Assembly (NCBI GenBank): GCA_016869715.1
Contig: VGDM01000003.1
Location: 87,938-151,937, forward strand
Reading direction: 5' to 3'
Length of the DNA: 64,000 nt
From: Alphaproteobacteria bacterium
GTDB lineage: Bacteria; Pseudomonadota; Alphaproteobacteria; Acetobacterales; Acetobacteraceae
Both the position numbers and the translations under genes were made by a program. The notes below the pieces were generated by a model. It worked only from the letters and a program-made list of their open reading frames with translations. It did not search any database and had not been told where the DNA came from. Below are positions 51,798-60,757 of the stretch, one piece after another; positions within the stretch are counted from its first letter, which is position 1, and the number at the start of each line of letters is the position of its first letter.

Positions 51798-53507
51798 ATG
51801 ACCGATATCGTAATCCGTGGCGGCGTTGTGGTGGATGGCACGGGGGCTGCGCCGCGCGAAGCGGATGTTGCCATGGCTGGCGGGTGCATCACCGCCATTG
51901 GCAATGTGCCGGAACGCGGCGCCACGGAAATTGATGCGCGCGGCAAGCTGGTGACACCTGGCTTTGTTGACATCCACACGCATTATGACGGGCAGGCGGT
52001 TTGGGATTCGCATTTGGCGCCTTCCGCTTGGCATGGCGTGACGACGGCGGTGATGGGCAATTGCGGCGTTGGCTTCGCGCCCTGCCGTGCCGCGGATCGC
52101 GACAAGCTGATCGAATTGATGGAAGGCGTGGAAGACATTCCAGGGCCCATTTTGCATGAGGGGCTGAATTGGTCCTGGGAGAGCTTCCCCGAATATCTGG
52201 ATGCCTTGGCCGCCCGCCCGCGCGATATGGATATTTGCGCCCTGCTGCCACATGGCGCGGTGCGCGTGCATGTCATGGGCGAACGCGCGCTGAATTTGGA
52301 AAACGCCAATCAGGCGGATATCGCCGCCATGCGCGCCATCACTGCCGATGCGGTGCGCGCAGGCGCCTTTGGTGTTTCCACATCACGCACCATCAGCCAC
52401 AAGACTTTGAAGGGCGACCCGACACCGACCTTGCGCGCGCAGGAAGATGAGCTGCGTGGCCTGGCGCAGGGCCTGCGCGATGGTGGCGGCGGCTTGCTGG
52501 AATTGGTGTCCGATTGGAATACGCCTGACCCTGCCACCGAATTCGCCATGGTGCGGCGTGTGGTGGAAGCGACCGGGCAACCAGTCGTGTTTTCACTGAC
52601 GGCGCGGCATGACCGCACGGAAGCCTGGAAGGAATTGCTCGCCCTGTCCGATGGCGCCGCGGCGGCGGGGCTGCCGATTCGTCCGGTATTTCCGCCTCGG
52701 CCGATTGGCATTCTGCTCGGGCTGGAAGGCAGCCAGAATCCGTTTTCCGGTTGTCCGAGCTATAAGGAAATTGCGCATCTGCCCGCCTCTGATCGTGCCG
52801 CTGCCATGGCGGAGCCGGGCCTGCGCGCGCGCATCCTTTCGGAAGATCGCATTTCGGGCAGTAATTTCCCGTTGATCTCGCGCCTTGCCTTTGAACGCAT
52901 GTTCCCCTTTGGCGATCCGCCGGATTACGCGCCGCCGGCTTCGGCATCCATCGCCGCTATGGCCGCGCGGGAAGGGCGCCGTGCGGAAGAAGTCGCTTAC
53001 GATCTGCTGATCGCCGATGGCGGGCGCGGCTTCATCTTCGCGCCACTCACGAATTTTGCCGATTACACATTGTCAGCGAGTGCGGAGTGTCTTCGTCATC
53101 CCAATGCCATTGCCGGGCTTTCGGATGGTGGTGCGCATGTGGGGTTCATTTCTGACGGGTCCTTCCCGACCTTCCTGCTTGCCTATTGGGCGCGCGATGC
53201 GGAGGAAGCGGTGTTTCCCGTTCAGGACATGATCCGCCGGCTGACATCTGACACGGCGTGTGCGGCGGGCTTGCATGATCGCGGTATTTTGCGTGCTGGC
53301 ATGAAGGCTGATGTGAACGTAATTGATTTCGCCGCGCTGAAACTGCAGGCGCCGCGCATGGTGCGCGATTTGCCGGCGGGTGGACGGCGCTTGCTGCAAA
53401 AGGCCGATGGTTATGTCGCGACCATTGTGAATGGCGCGGTTACCTATCGCGATGGTGTGGCGACCGGCGCGTTGCCGGGGCGGTTGTTGCGGGCGGGGCG
53501 AGGTTAA
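51798..53507 (+). CDS. N-acyl-D-amino-acid deacylase-like amidohydrolase
   Basis: This 569-residue amidohydrolase begins TDIVIRGGVVVDGTGAAPRE and has the HxH motif in FVDIHTHYDG, with a VMGNCGVGFAPC segment typical of D-aminoacylases. The later GLSDGGAHVGFISDGS motif holds the conserved aspartate. The family hydrolyses N-acyl-D-amino acids or related amides. AGGAGG lies just upstream of the ATG. It converges with the 3-hydroxyacyl-CoA dehydrogenase, overlapping by 4 bases. Confidence 0.87.
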   Translation: MTDIVIRGGVVVDGTGAAPREADVAMAGGCITAIGNVPERGATEIDARGKLVTPGFVDIHTHYDGQAVWDSHLAPSAWHGVTTAVMGNCGVGFAPCRAADRDKLIELMEGVEDIPGPILHEGLNWSWESFPEYLDALAARPRDMDICALLPHGAVRVHVMGERALNLENANQADIAAMRAITADAVRAGAFGVSTSRTISHKTLKGDPTPTLRAQEDELRGLAQGLRDGGGGLLELVSDWNTPDPATEFAMVRRVVEATGQPVVFSLTARHDRTEAWKELLALSDGAAAAGLPIRPVFPPRPIGILLGLEGSQNPFSGCPSYKEIAHLPASDRAAAMAEPGLRARILSEDRISGSNFPLISRLAFERMFPFGDPPDYAPPASASIAAMAAREGRRAEEVAYDLLIADGGRGFIFAPLTNFADYTLSASAECLRHPNAIAGLSDGGAHVGFISDGSFPTFLLAYWARDAEEAVFPVQDMIRRLTSDTACAAGLHDRGILRAGMKADVNVIDFAALKLQAPRMVRDLPAGGRRLLQKADGYVATIVNGAVTYRDGVATGALPGRLLRAGRG

Positions 53508-54439
53508 GCGCCGCCCTTCCCCCGCGCTTCCAGCAAGCGCACCAAAGCCGCGTCACGCCATGCCGCAAGATCACGCGTGGAGGCACCCTTGGTGCCTTCC
53601 GCCACACCTTCGGCCAGCAGGCGCTGCAACTCGGCATCTACGCTGGGATGGCCCAGATCATCCCACCAGCTTGTCACCGCCGGCAGCAAATGGTGCAGGA
53701 AATGCGCCATGCCGCCTTCGCCGCCGGCCAGATGGAAGGTGGTATGCGGGCCCATCAGCGCCCAGCGCAGCCCAGGGCCTTCGCTGATCGCGGCATCCAC
53801 ATCGGCAACACTCGCCACACCCTCTGCCACCAGATGCACCGCTTCGCGCCAGAGCGCCGCTTGCAAGCGGTTTGCCAAATGGCCCGGCACTTCTTTCTTG
53901 ATTTCGATTGGGTATTTGCCGATGGCGCGATAGAATTCCATCGCCGCCTGCACGGCTTCTGGGCTGCCCTTGGCGCCGCCCACAACCTCCACCAAGGGAA
54001 TCAAATGCGGCGGATTGAAGGGGTGGCCGATCACGACACGTTCGGCATGCGCGCAATGTTCCGACAGGCGGCTGGCGAGCAGCCCGGAGGTGGAGGACGC
54101 AATCACCACATTTGTCGGCAAAGCGGCATCAAGGCGCGCCAGCAAGGGCTGCTTCACCTCCAAGCGCTCCGGCGCGCTTTCCTGCACGAAATCCACCCCG
54201 GAAACGGCCGCCACAGGGTCTGCTTCAAAGCGCCAGGCATTGGGCTTGGCATCCGCCTTGCCGCCAAGGTGCATCAGGATCGGCCAGGCGGCCTCCACCA
54301 TCCGGCGGATTAAATCTGGCGCGCCCGGGGAAGGGTCGCTTGCGGTGACGCTCAGGCCTCGGCTCAGGAAATAGGCCGCCCAGGAAGCGCCAATGGTGCC
54401 CGCGCCAACCACTGCGACATGCTTGATATCTTGCCTCAT
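53504..54439 (-). CDS. 3-hydroxyacyl-CoA dehydrogenase-family protein (carnitine dehydrogenase-like)
   Basis: This 311-residue NAD-dependent dehydrogenase has the dinucleotide motif VAVVGAGTIGASWAAYF, the catalytic-histidine region VVIGHPFNPPHLIPLVEVVGG, and KKEVPGHLANRLQAALWRE. Homologs oxidise 3-hydroxyacyl-CoA or L-carnitine. The start at 54439 is set by GGAGG seven bases upstream; a frame open to 54508 is less likely. Its neighbours suggest amide- and acyl-CoA catabolism. Confidence 0.88.
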   Translation of the reverse strand: MRQDIKHVAVVGAGTIGASWAAYFLSRGLSVTASDPSPGAPDLIRRMVEAAWPILMHLGGKADAKPNAWRFEADPVAAVSGVDFVQESAPERLEVKQPLLARLDAALPTNVVIASSTSGLLASRLSEHCAHAERVVIGHPFNPPHLIPLVEVVGGAKGSPEAVQAAMEFYRAIGKYPIEIKKEVPGHLANRLQAALWREAVHLVAEGVASVADVDAAISEGPGLRWALMGPHTTFHLAGGEGGMAHFLHHLLPAVTSWWDDLGHPSVDAELQRLLAEGVAEGTKGASTRDLAAWRDAALVRLLEARGKGGA

Positions 54440-54539
54440 GCTTCGATCCTCCGTTGCTTGGTGCAAGCCTAAGCGAAAAAGCCGCGCCCTGGCCATGCCG
54501 CCCCGCAAAGGTTAGCGTTATGGGATAAGGAGAACGCCC

Positions 54540-55382
54540 ATGCAGGATTTGATCGCGCGCATGAATGCGGTTTGCGATGCGCAGCCCTTCACCACAAGCT
54601 GGTATGTGAAGGATCTGGCGACCGGCCAGGATGCGGATCGCGATGGCGGTATGGTGCTGCCATCCGCCAGTACGCGCAAAACCTCTATCTTGATGCATGC
54701 GCTGTCCCGTGTGCATGAAGGCGCGCTGAGGCTCGATGAGCCCTGCACCATTGAAGCGCGGCTGCAGGAAGGGGTGGATAGCGGCACCTATCAATACATG
54801 ACGCCGGGCTGTGTGATCCCGTTGCGCGATGCTTTCGTGAATATGATCATCACCAGCGACAATGTCTGCACTCAGCTTGTACTGGAAAGACTGGACCGTG
54901 ATGCGCTGAATGCCTGGTGCCAGCGCATCGGCATGAAGGGCACAACGCATCGCGTGAATTTCCCACCGCCGGGCCTTGCCTGGGATCATCCGATTGAAGC
55001 GGTGGCCAGTACCACGGCGCATGATCAGGGCATTTTATTGGACAAGATGCTGAAGGGTGCCGCGGATGCAGGTGCTGCGGCAGAGCTCGGCGCCAGCAGG
55101 GAGCTTTGCCAATTGGGGCTTGATATCCTGTCCTGGCAGAGGCTGCGCAACCTTATCCCCTCCATGCTGCCGGGCAAGACGAAGGTTGCGCATAAAACCG
55201 GGCGCGGCCCGCGTGGGCGCATGGATGCCGGCGTGGTATTTCGGGGCAATACGCCACGCTTCATCATCAGTGTATTCACGGATCGGGTGCCCGAGACCTT
55301 GCCGGATGGCATGCCGGGCTTTACCGCTGCCTTCGCCATCGCTGGGCGGCTTACTCGTTTGTGCTGGGATGCAATGCCATGA
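54540..55382 (+). CDS. Class A beta-lactamase-fold serine hydrolase without signal peptide
   Basis: This 280-residue protein has the three penicillin-recognising motifs in order: S44-T-R-K47, S106-D-N108 and K219-T-G221. There is no export signal (MQDLIARMNAVCDAQP), so it should stay in the cytosol, which argues against a resistance beta-lactamase. It may hydrolyse an amide or ester metabolite. The next gene starts inside its stop (ATGA), so it is coupled to the hydratase/lyase genes. Confidence 0.82.
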   Translation: MQDLIARMNAVCDAQPFTTSWYVKDLATGQDADRDGGMVLPSASTRKTSILMHALSRVHEGALRLDEPCTIEARLQEGVDSGTYQYMTPGCVIPLRDAFVNMIITSDNVCTQLVLERLDRDALNAWCQRIGMKGTTHRVNFPPPGLAWDHPIEAVASTTAHDQGILLDKMLKGAADAGAAAELGASRELCQLGLDILSWQRLRNLIPSMLPGKTKVAHKTGRGPRGRMDAGVVFRGNTPRFIISVFTDRVPETLPDGMPGFTAAFAIAGRLTRLCWDAMP

Positions 55383-56248
55383 CCGATGCTGAATTTGATG
55401 CGGCGATTGCCGTGCTTACCCCTTGGGTAGGGCAGACGCGCATTGTGGAAGATGAAATCGGCCTGTCATCCGCGCGCCGCATCGCCGGCATGTTGGATAT
55501 GGACCCTGCCAGCATCACGCAGGGCATGGCGCTGCCGCCGCATTGGTTCAGCATGTTCTTCCCCGATATCGCCAAGCAATCCGATATCGGCCCGGATGGC
55601 CACCCGAATAAGGGCGTATTCCTGCCGCCGATTCCGCTGCCGCGCCGCATGGGGGCGGGGCGGCGTGTGACGATCAATGGCAATCTGATTGTTGGTGAAC
55701 CCGCGATCAAAAAGGCCAAGGTCGCGGCCATTATTCCAAAGCATGGCCGCACGGGTCGCATGGCGGTGCTGACCATGCGCCACACCATCGAAAGCCGCGG
55801 CCAGGTCATTGCCGTTGAGGAATTTGACGCGATGTATCGCGAGGCGACGCCTCCGGGCCAGAAAACCACCGCAACGCCGCCCGTGCCGGCGCCGGAGGGT
55901 GCCGCCTGGTCGGATAAGATCTTGCTGTCTTCGCCTTTGGTGTTTCGCTATTCCGCGGTCACCTGGAATGCGCATCGCATCCATTACGATGCGGATTATG
56001 CACGCGATGAGGAAGGCTATCAGGCGACCGTGCAGAATGGCGGCCTGACCATGCAGTTAACTCTGGATGCGGCGTTGAAGCACGCAACTGGGCGGCTGGT
56101 GGGTTTCACCGCGCGGCTCGCGCGGCCGCTTTGGGTGGGGGATACTGTCACGCTCTGCGGCGCGGCGCAGGCGGATGGCAAGATGGAATGCTGGGCGGCG
56201 GATAAGGATGGCTATCTCTGCGCAAAGCTGGAAGCGGAGTTTGCCTGA
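55379..56248 (+). CDS. MaoC-type (FAS1-like) acyl-CoA hydratase, itaconyl-/mesaconyl-CoA hydratase-like
   Basis: This 289-residue double hot-dog protein has LPPHWFSMFFPDIAKQSDIG and PRRMGAGRRVTINGNL in the N-terminal half, and FRYSAVTWNAHRIHYDADYA in the C-terminal half. The latter is the hydratase-2-type motif with catalytic Asp/His. This build matches mesaconyl-C4-CoA/itaconyl-CoA hydratases. With the CitE-type lyase that follows directly, it would make and cleave citramalyl-CoA. ATG 55379 overlaps the upstream stop by 4 bases. Confidence 0.82.
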   Translation: MTDAEFDAAIAVLTPWVGQTRIVEDEIGLSSARRIAGMLDMDPASITQGMALPPHWFSMFFPDIAKQSDIGPDGHPNKGVFLPPIPLPRRMGAGRRVTINGNLIVGEPAIKKAKVAAIIPKHGRTGRMAVLTMRHTIESRGQVIAVEEFDAMYREATPPGQKTTATPPVPAPEGAAWSDKILLSSPLVFRYSAVTWNAHRIHYDADYARDEEGYQATVQNGGLTMQLTLDAALKHATGRLVGFTARLARPLWVGDTVTLCGAAQADGKMECWAADKDGYLCAKLEAEFA

Positions 56249-57117
56249 TGGCGGCATCAAACCCGAATAGCTGGCGATCCTTGCTGTTCATTCCGGCGGT
56301 GGCGGAGCGCTTTGTCGCCAAGGCGCATACGCGCGGGGCGGATGTGATCATTCTTGATTTGGAAGATTCCATCCCGCCCAGTGAAAAGGATACCGCGCGT
56401 GCTGCACTGCCAGGGGCGGCCAAGACCATTGCGGCGCATGGGCAGGAAATTTGTGTGCGCATCAATCGGCCCTTGGAATTGGCCGTGCCGGATATCGCGG
56501 CGACTATCATGCCGGAAGTGGCGTCACTCATGCTGCCCAAGGTGATGGGGCCAGAACACATCAAGCTCCTGTCGGAAGTGGTGGCGGCGCGCGAAGCTGC
56601 CCTTGGCATACGGATTGGCCATACGCGCTTCATCGGCGTGGTGGAAACACCCGATGTGCTGCCTGGCTTGCATGCGATTGCAATGGCTGATCCGCGCATG
56701 GCCGCCCTTGGCGTCGGTTCGGAAGACCTTTCCACCGAATTGGAAGCTGTGCCTGGCGCTGATTCGCTTTATGTCTATGGCATGATGGCGGTGGCGGCGG
56801 CGCGTGCTGCGCGTATCCTGCCGCTCGGGTCCATTGGCGTTTTTGCCGATTTTTCCGATCTTGATGCCTATCGTGCGTCGCTCCGGCGGTCACGCGCACT
56901 TGGTTTTGGCTGCGCGGCCTGCATCCATCCTGCGCAGGTTGCTGTGGTGAATGAGGAATACGGGCCGGCACCGGCGGAAGTGGAACGCGCGCGCCGGCTG
57001 ATCGCGGCCTTCGATGTGGCCTTGGCGGAAGGCAAGGGCGCGGTTGCTTTTGAAGGTGCGATGATTGATTTGCCGGTGGTGGAGCGCGCGCGGCGACTAT
57101 TGGGAAGGGCTCGTTGA
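56248..57117 (+). CDS. CitE/HpcH family acyl-CoA lyase
   Basis: This 289-residue TIM-barrel lyase opens WRSLLFIPAVAERFVAKAH, with the metal-binding LDLEDSIPPSEKD, the substrate arginine in EICVRINRPLE and VVETPDVLPGLHAIA. Homologs include (S)-citramalyl-CoA lyase and beta-methylmalyl-CoA lyase, giving acetyl-CoA plus pyruvate or glyoxylate. Its ATG shares a base with the stop of the hydratase. The pair resembles the last two steps of itaconate degradation; the CoA-transferase of that pathway is not adjacent. Confidence 0.87.
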   Translation: MAASNPNSWRSLLFIPAVAERFVAKAHTRGADVIILDLEDSIPPSEKDTARAALPGAAKTIAAHGQEICVRINRPLELAVPDIAATIMPEVASLMLPKVMGPEHIKLLSEVVAAREAALGIRIGHTRFIGVVETPDVLPGLHAIAMADPRMAALGVGSEDLSTELEAVPGADSLYVYGMMAVAAARAARILPLGSIGVFADFSDLDAYRASLRRSRALGFGCAACIHPAQVAVVNEEYGPAPAEVERARRLIAAFDVALAEGKGAVAFEGAMIDLPVVERARRLLGRAR

Positions 57118-57809
57118 TGCTGAAATGGCGACGCCGTGGTGTGCTTTTCGCGCCAGCGCTGATCGGTGCAACCGCGCAGGCGCAAGCCGCACCCGAAGTG
57201 GATTTGCTGCTGGTGCTGGCAATGGATGCGTCTGGCTCCATTGATGCGGATGAGTTTCGCCTGCAACGCGAAGGCATTGCCGAATCCATCATTCACCCTG
57301 CGGTGCTAACCGCCATCGCAGCCAATCCGCGCCGCGCCATCGCGATTGCGATGACCGAATGGGGCAGCCCTGGTGGTGCGGCGCTGGTGGTGGATTGGCA
57401 TCGCGTGGGTGATGCGGCCTCGGCTCAGGTTTTTTCCAATGCTGTATTGGCCGTGCCGCGATCACGGCAAAGCTACAACGCGATTGGCGACGCGATTGCC
57501 CATGCAGCGGGTTTGATTGCCGCGGCACCTTTCCGCGCGAATGAACGCGTGATTGATGTGGCCGGTGATGGGCCGGATATGCGTTCCAACATTCTCGCGC
57601 CCGATGCGCGGGATGCGGCAGTGGCGCAGGCCATCACCATCAATGGCCTTGCCATTGAAATCGCCCCGGTGACGCGCGGCAATGAACCGCTGCATGTGCA
57701 TTATGAACGCAACGTGATGGGCGGGCCGGGCGCCTTCGTGATGGTCGCTGAAACGCGGCGCAATTTCGCCCGCGCCATGCGCGCTAAGATGCTGCGAGAA
57801 ATTGCGTAG
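57117..57809 (+). CDS. DUF1194 secreted VWA-like protein
   Basis: This 230-residue protein has an export signal (KWRRRGVLFAPALIGATAQAQA) and a von Willebrand A-type MIDAS motif D37-A-S-G-S41 in VLAMDASGSID. It continues with the DUF1194 segments SYNAIGDAIAHAA and VIDVAGDGPDMRSN. Function is unknown; likely a periplasmic metal-dependent adhesion or binding module. Its ATG overlaps the citE stop (TGATG), although a secreted VWA protein has no clear link to acyl-CoA chemistry. Confidence 0.85.
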   Translation: MLKWRRRGVLFAPALIGATAQAQAAPEVDLLLVLAMDASGSIDADEFRLQREGIAESIIHPAVLTAIAANPRRAIAIAMTEWGSPGGAALVVDWHRVGDAASAQVFSNAVLAVPRSRQSYNAIGDAIAHAAGLIAAAPFRANERVIDVAGDGPDMRSNILAPDARDAAVAQAITINGLAIEIAPVTRGNEPLHVHYERNVMGGPGAFVMVAETRRNFARAMRAKMLREIA

Positions 57810-57820
57810 CGCCGGCGCGC

Positions 57821-59308
57821 TTAACTCACCAAATACCGCGCCCGCAAGTGATCCATGAAATCACCCGGATCAAGCGACTTGCCGGTGGCGGCGCGTAATA
57901 AATCCTGAAAGCCGAGCAGCGATCCCTTGCCATGCACATGGGCGCGGAGCCACCCAAGCAATGGCGCCATATCGCCTTCCGCCAGCGCGGCATCCAAGCC
58001 TGGTTCCGCCTTACGCGCCGCCTTCATCAATTGCGCTGCCGCCATGGCCCCCAGCGTATAGGATGGGAAATAGCCAAAGGCGCCGTCATGCCAATGGATA
58101 TCCTGCAAGCACCCCTTGGCATCATTGGGCGGCCGAATGCCGAGAAGCTTTTCCAGCCCCTCATTCCACGCCCCGGGCAAACCCGCGACTGAAAGCGCGC
58201 CTTCGACCATCGCCTTTTCAAGCCTGAAGCGCAGAATGACATGGGCGGGATAGGTGATTTCATCCGCATCCACACGAATGAACCCCCGCGATACGCGCCG
58301 CCATAGCCGCGCCAGGTTTTCGGGTGCCACCGCCGCCGCATCACAGCCGAAACATGTACGCAATTCGTTGCCCAAAAAATGCAAAAACACATCCGAACGG
58401 CAGGCCTGCATTTCAATAATCAGCGATTGGCTTTCATGCGCTGCCATCCCCGCCGCTTCACCGACCGGCTGGCGCGCATAGGCTGCCGGTAAGCCGCGTT
58501 CATAAAGCGCGTGTCCCGTTTCATGCAGCACGCCAAGCAGCGCCTTGGCGACGCCGCCCTCATCATAACTAGTCGTGATGCGTACATCGCTGGGCGTGCC
58601 GCCGCAAAAGGGATGCAGCGATTCATCCAGCCGCGCGTGATCATATTCCAAGCCAATGCGCGCCGAGAGCGCCTGGCACAGCGCCTTCTGCGCCGCCACG
58701 GGAAATGTGCCTGTCAGCGGCAGCGCCGCACCGCGTCTGGCCTGGATTTCCTCAGCACGCGGCAGGGCTTCGGCCAAAAACGCCTCATAGGCTGCAAAGA
58801 CGGGTTCCACATCCGCGGCCGTGACGCCGCGCTGATAGCCATCCATCAACGCATCATAAGGCGCCATGCCAAGCGCGGCTGAAAGCGCTGCGGCGGTTTC
58901 GCGCTGTAGCGCGACAACTTCCGTGAGCGCTGGGCGCACCATGGCGAAATCAGCGCGCGCCTTGGCGTCCCGCCAGATTTTCTCGCAAGCCGAATTGGCG
59001 CGGGTGGACGCTTCCACCAGGCTGGTCGGCATGGCAGTGGCGCGCGCATGGGCGCGGCGCATCAGGGCAAGGTTTGCGCTGTCCCATTCGCCTTCCGCCG
59101 TAGCCAGCGTCAATTCCTCTGCCACCGCCGGCGCAGTCAGCAATTCATGCGCGAGGCCAGCAAGGGTCGCCAATTGTTCGCCCCGCGCGGCACCGCCGCC
59201 CGGCGGCATCATCGCACTCGCATCCCAATGCAGCATGCCAGCCGCTTCATTCAGCGCGGCGATACGGCCGAAGCGCGATTTCAGATTGGCATACGCAGTA
59301 TTTGACAT
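57821..59308 (-). CDS. M32-family metallocarboxypeptidase
   Basis: This 495-residue thermostable-carboxypeptidase-1 type enzyme has the zinc motif H262-E-T-G-H266 in VLHETGHALYERGLP, the third ligand in AAHESQSLIIEM, and the family segments HPFCGGTPSDVRITT and HWDASAMMPPGG. It removes C-terminal residues from peptides in the cytosol. Length is normal for the family. It is convergent with DUF1194, 11 bases apart. Confidence 0.95.
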   Translation of the reverse strand: MSNTAYANLKSRFGRIAALNEAAGMLHWDASAMMPPGGGAARGEQLATLAGLAHELLTAPAVAEELTLATAEGEWDSANLALMRRAHARATAMPTSLVEASTRANSACEKIWRDAKARADFAMVRPALTEVVALQRETAAALSAALGMAPYDALMDGYQRGVTAADVEPVFAAYEAFLAEALPRAEEIQARRGAALPLTGTFPVAAQKALCQALSARIGLEYDHARLDESLHPFCGGTPSDVRITTSYDEGGVAKALLGVLHETGHALYERGLPAAYARQPVGEAAGMAAHESQSLIIEMQACRSDVFLHFLGNELRTCFGCDAAAVAPENLARLWRRVSRGFIRVDADEITYPAHVILRFRLEKAMVEGALSVAGLPGAWNEGLEKLLGIRPPNDAKGCLQDIHWHDGAFGYFPSYTLGAMAAAQLMKAARKAEPGLDAALAEGDMAPLLGWLRAHVHGKGSLLGFQDLLRAATGKSLDPGDFMDHLRARYLVS

Positions 59309-59335
59309 GGGTCAATCCTGAATGAGCGGGTTGCT

Positions 59336-59728
59336 CTACGAATGGAACATAACGGCTTTCGCGGCCAGGGATAATGCCGCGCGGCAGTATTGGGTCGGGA
59401 TGATAGGGAAGCACCGCACATGATCCGCCCCTATCATCTTGGTGCAAATCAGCCCATCGGCGCCCGCCGCACCGGCAGCGGCCATATCCTCGGCCGCCAT
59501 GCGCAGAGGGCGATTGATGCGCACCACAATATCCGCGCCATTGCGCCGTGCGCTGGCTGCCGAAGTCGCAAGCCCGGCCCGTGCACGCGCCTTGGCATCC
59601 GGCGCCACACCATCTTTCAGATCAAGAATAATCGCATCCGCACCGCGTTCATGCGCCTTGGCCACAAAGCGTTCTTCGCTGGCCGGCACGTAAAGCAGCG
59701 AACGCCACTGCGGCAATTGGCGGTTCAT
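59336..59728 (-). pseudogene. Truncated CitE-like gene (N-terminal third only)
   Basis: The first 95 or so codons match CitE: WRSLLYVPASEERFVAKAHE, ILDLKDGVAPDAKA, VVRINRPLRMA and ICTKMIGADHVR. The reading then passes into unrelated sequence (CFPIIPTQYCRAALSLAA) and stops, so the rest of the barrel is missing. The metal motif is also altered: LDLKDG here, LDLEDS in the intact paralog at 56248. It overlaps the deacetylase stop by 4 bases, so it was once the second gene of that operon. Confidence 0.7.
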
Positions 59729-60630
59729 GGCAGCAACCCCGACCCTGGCACAATGCCCTTGGGCAGGCTGGCCGCGTGGCGCGCTACCGCCCCCGGGCGT
59801 GCCAGCCAAATCTTGTCGCGCTGCGTCAGGATATGCTCCATGGCGCGGCGGAAGGGGCGCAGACGGAAGGGCTGACCGATGATGAAAGGATGCAGCACGA
59901 TGGAACAGACCAGCGGCATATCGCGCGACCGATCCAGCATTTCATCGAATTGATCCACCACCATATCGGCGAAGTCCCGCGCCGCCTGCTGGCGAAACAC
60001 CATGACCGGGCTGTCATTCAATTCGACAGAGTAAGGCACGGAAAGCATCGGCCCGGCGCGGGTCGTCATCCAGAAAGGCTGGTCATCCGCCGGCCAATCC
60101 ATGACATAGCTGAAACCTTCCTCCTTCAGCAGATCAAGCGTTGTCGCAGATTGCGTAATGTATGGGCCAAGCCAGCCATCCGGCGCCTTGCCGGTATGGC
60201 GAATGATGGTGTCGCGGCTCTCGGCAATCAGCCGGCGTTCATCATCCTCAAACAAAATATCCTGGCGTTCGGCATTGGTTCGCCCATGACCGATGAATTC
60301 ATCGCCGCGCTTCATCAACGCCGGAGCGATTTCCGGGCAGGTATCCAGCACCAGACCATTCACATTATGCGCACACGGCAGGCCATATTCATCAAACATC
60401 AGCAGCATGTTCCAAAGCCCAACGCGATTGCCGTAATCGCGCCAGGCGTAATTGCGCTGGGATTGCGGCGCGGCGGCGCCGGTACTGTCACTGCCAAGCC
60501 CGGCACGGAAGGCGAAGGCTTCGATATTGTTGCACAACACCACCGCGAGTCGCGCCCCATTCGGCCATTCATAGGTCGGGCGATGGGGGATGGCGCTATG
60601 CTGATAGCGCCCATGCGTTGGCAGTTTCAT
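59725..60630 (-). CDS. Polysaccharide deacetylase-family protein (allantoinase/PuuE-like)
   Basis: This 301-residue NodB-like deacetylase-fold protein has RLAVVLCNNIEAFAF, the GHGRTNAERQDILF segment in the metal/active-site region, and WLGPYITQSATTLDLLKEEG. The classical NodB aspartates are not obvious (NNIEAF in place of TFDD), which is usual for the cytosolic amide-hydrolysing branch. It probably hydrolyses a small-molecule amide rather than chitin. It is divergent from the molybdoenzyme. Confidence 0.78.
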   Translation of the reverse strand: MKLPTHGRYQHSAIPHRPTYEWPNGARLAVVLCNNIEAFAFRAGLGSDSTGAAAPQSQRNYAWRDYGNRVGLWNMLLMFDEYGLPCAHNVNGLVLDTCPEIAPALMKRGDEFIGHGRTNAERQDILFEDDERRLIAESRDTIIRHTGKAPDGWLGPYITQSATTLDLLKEEGFSYVMDWPADDQPFWMTTRAGPMLSVPYSVELNDSPVMVFRQQAARDFADMVVDQFDEMLDRSRDMPLVCSIVLHPFIIGQPFRLRPFRRAMEHILTQRDKIWLARPGAVARHAASLPKGIVPGSGLLP

Positions 60631-60757
60631 GGCCGGTCTCCGGGTATTTCGCCGAACGCTAGGCGGCGGTGCGGGCCGCGTCAAAGCAGCCCCACCCCCT
60701 TTGCAGGACCGCCCTGCCATGCGCTACTTGTTCCCGGAAGACTTGGAGGAACGGCTG

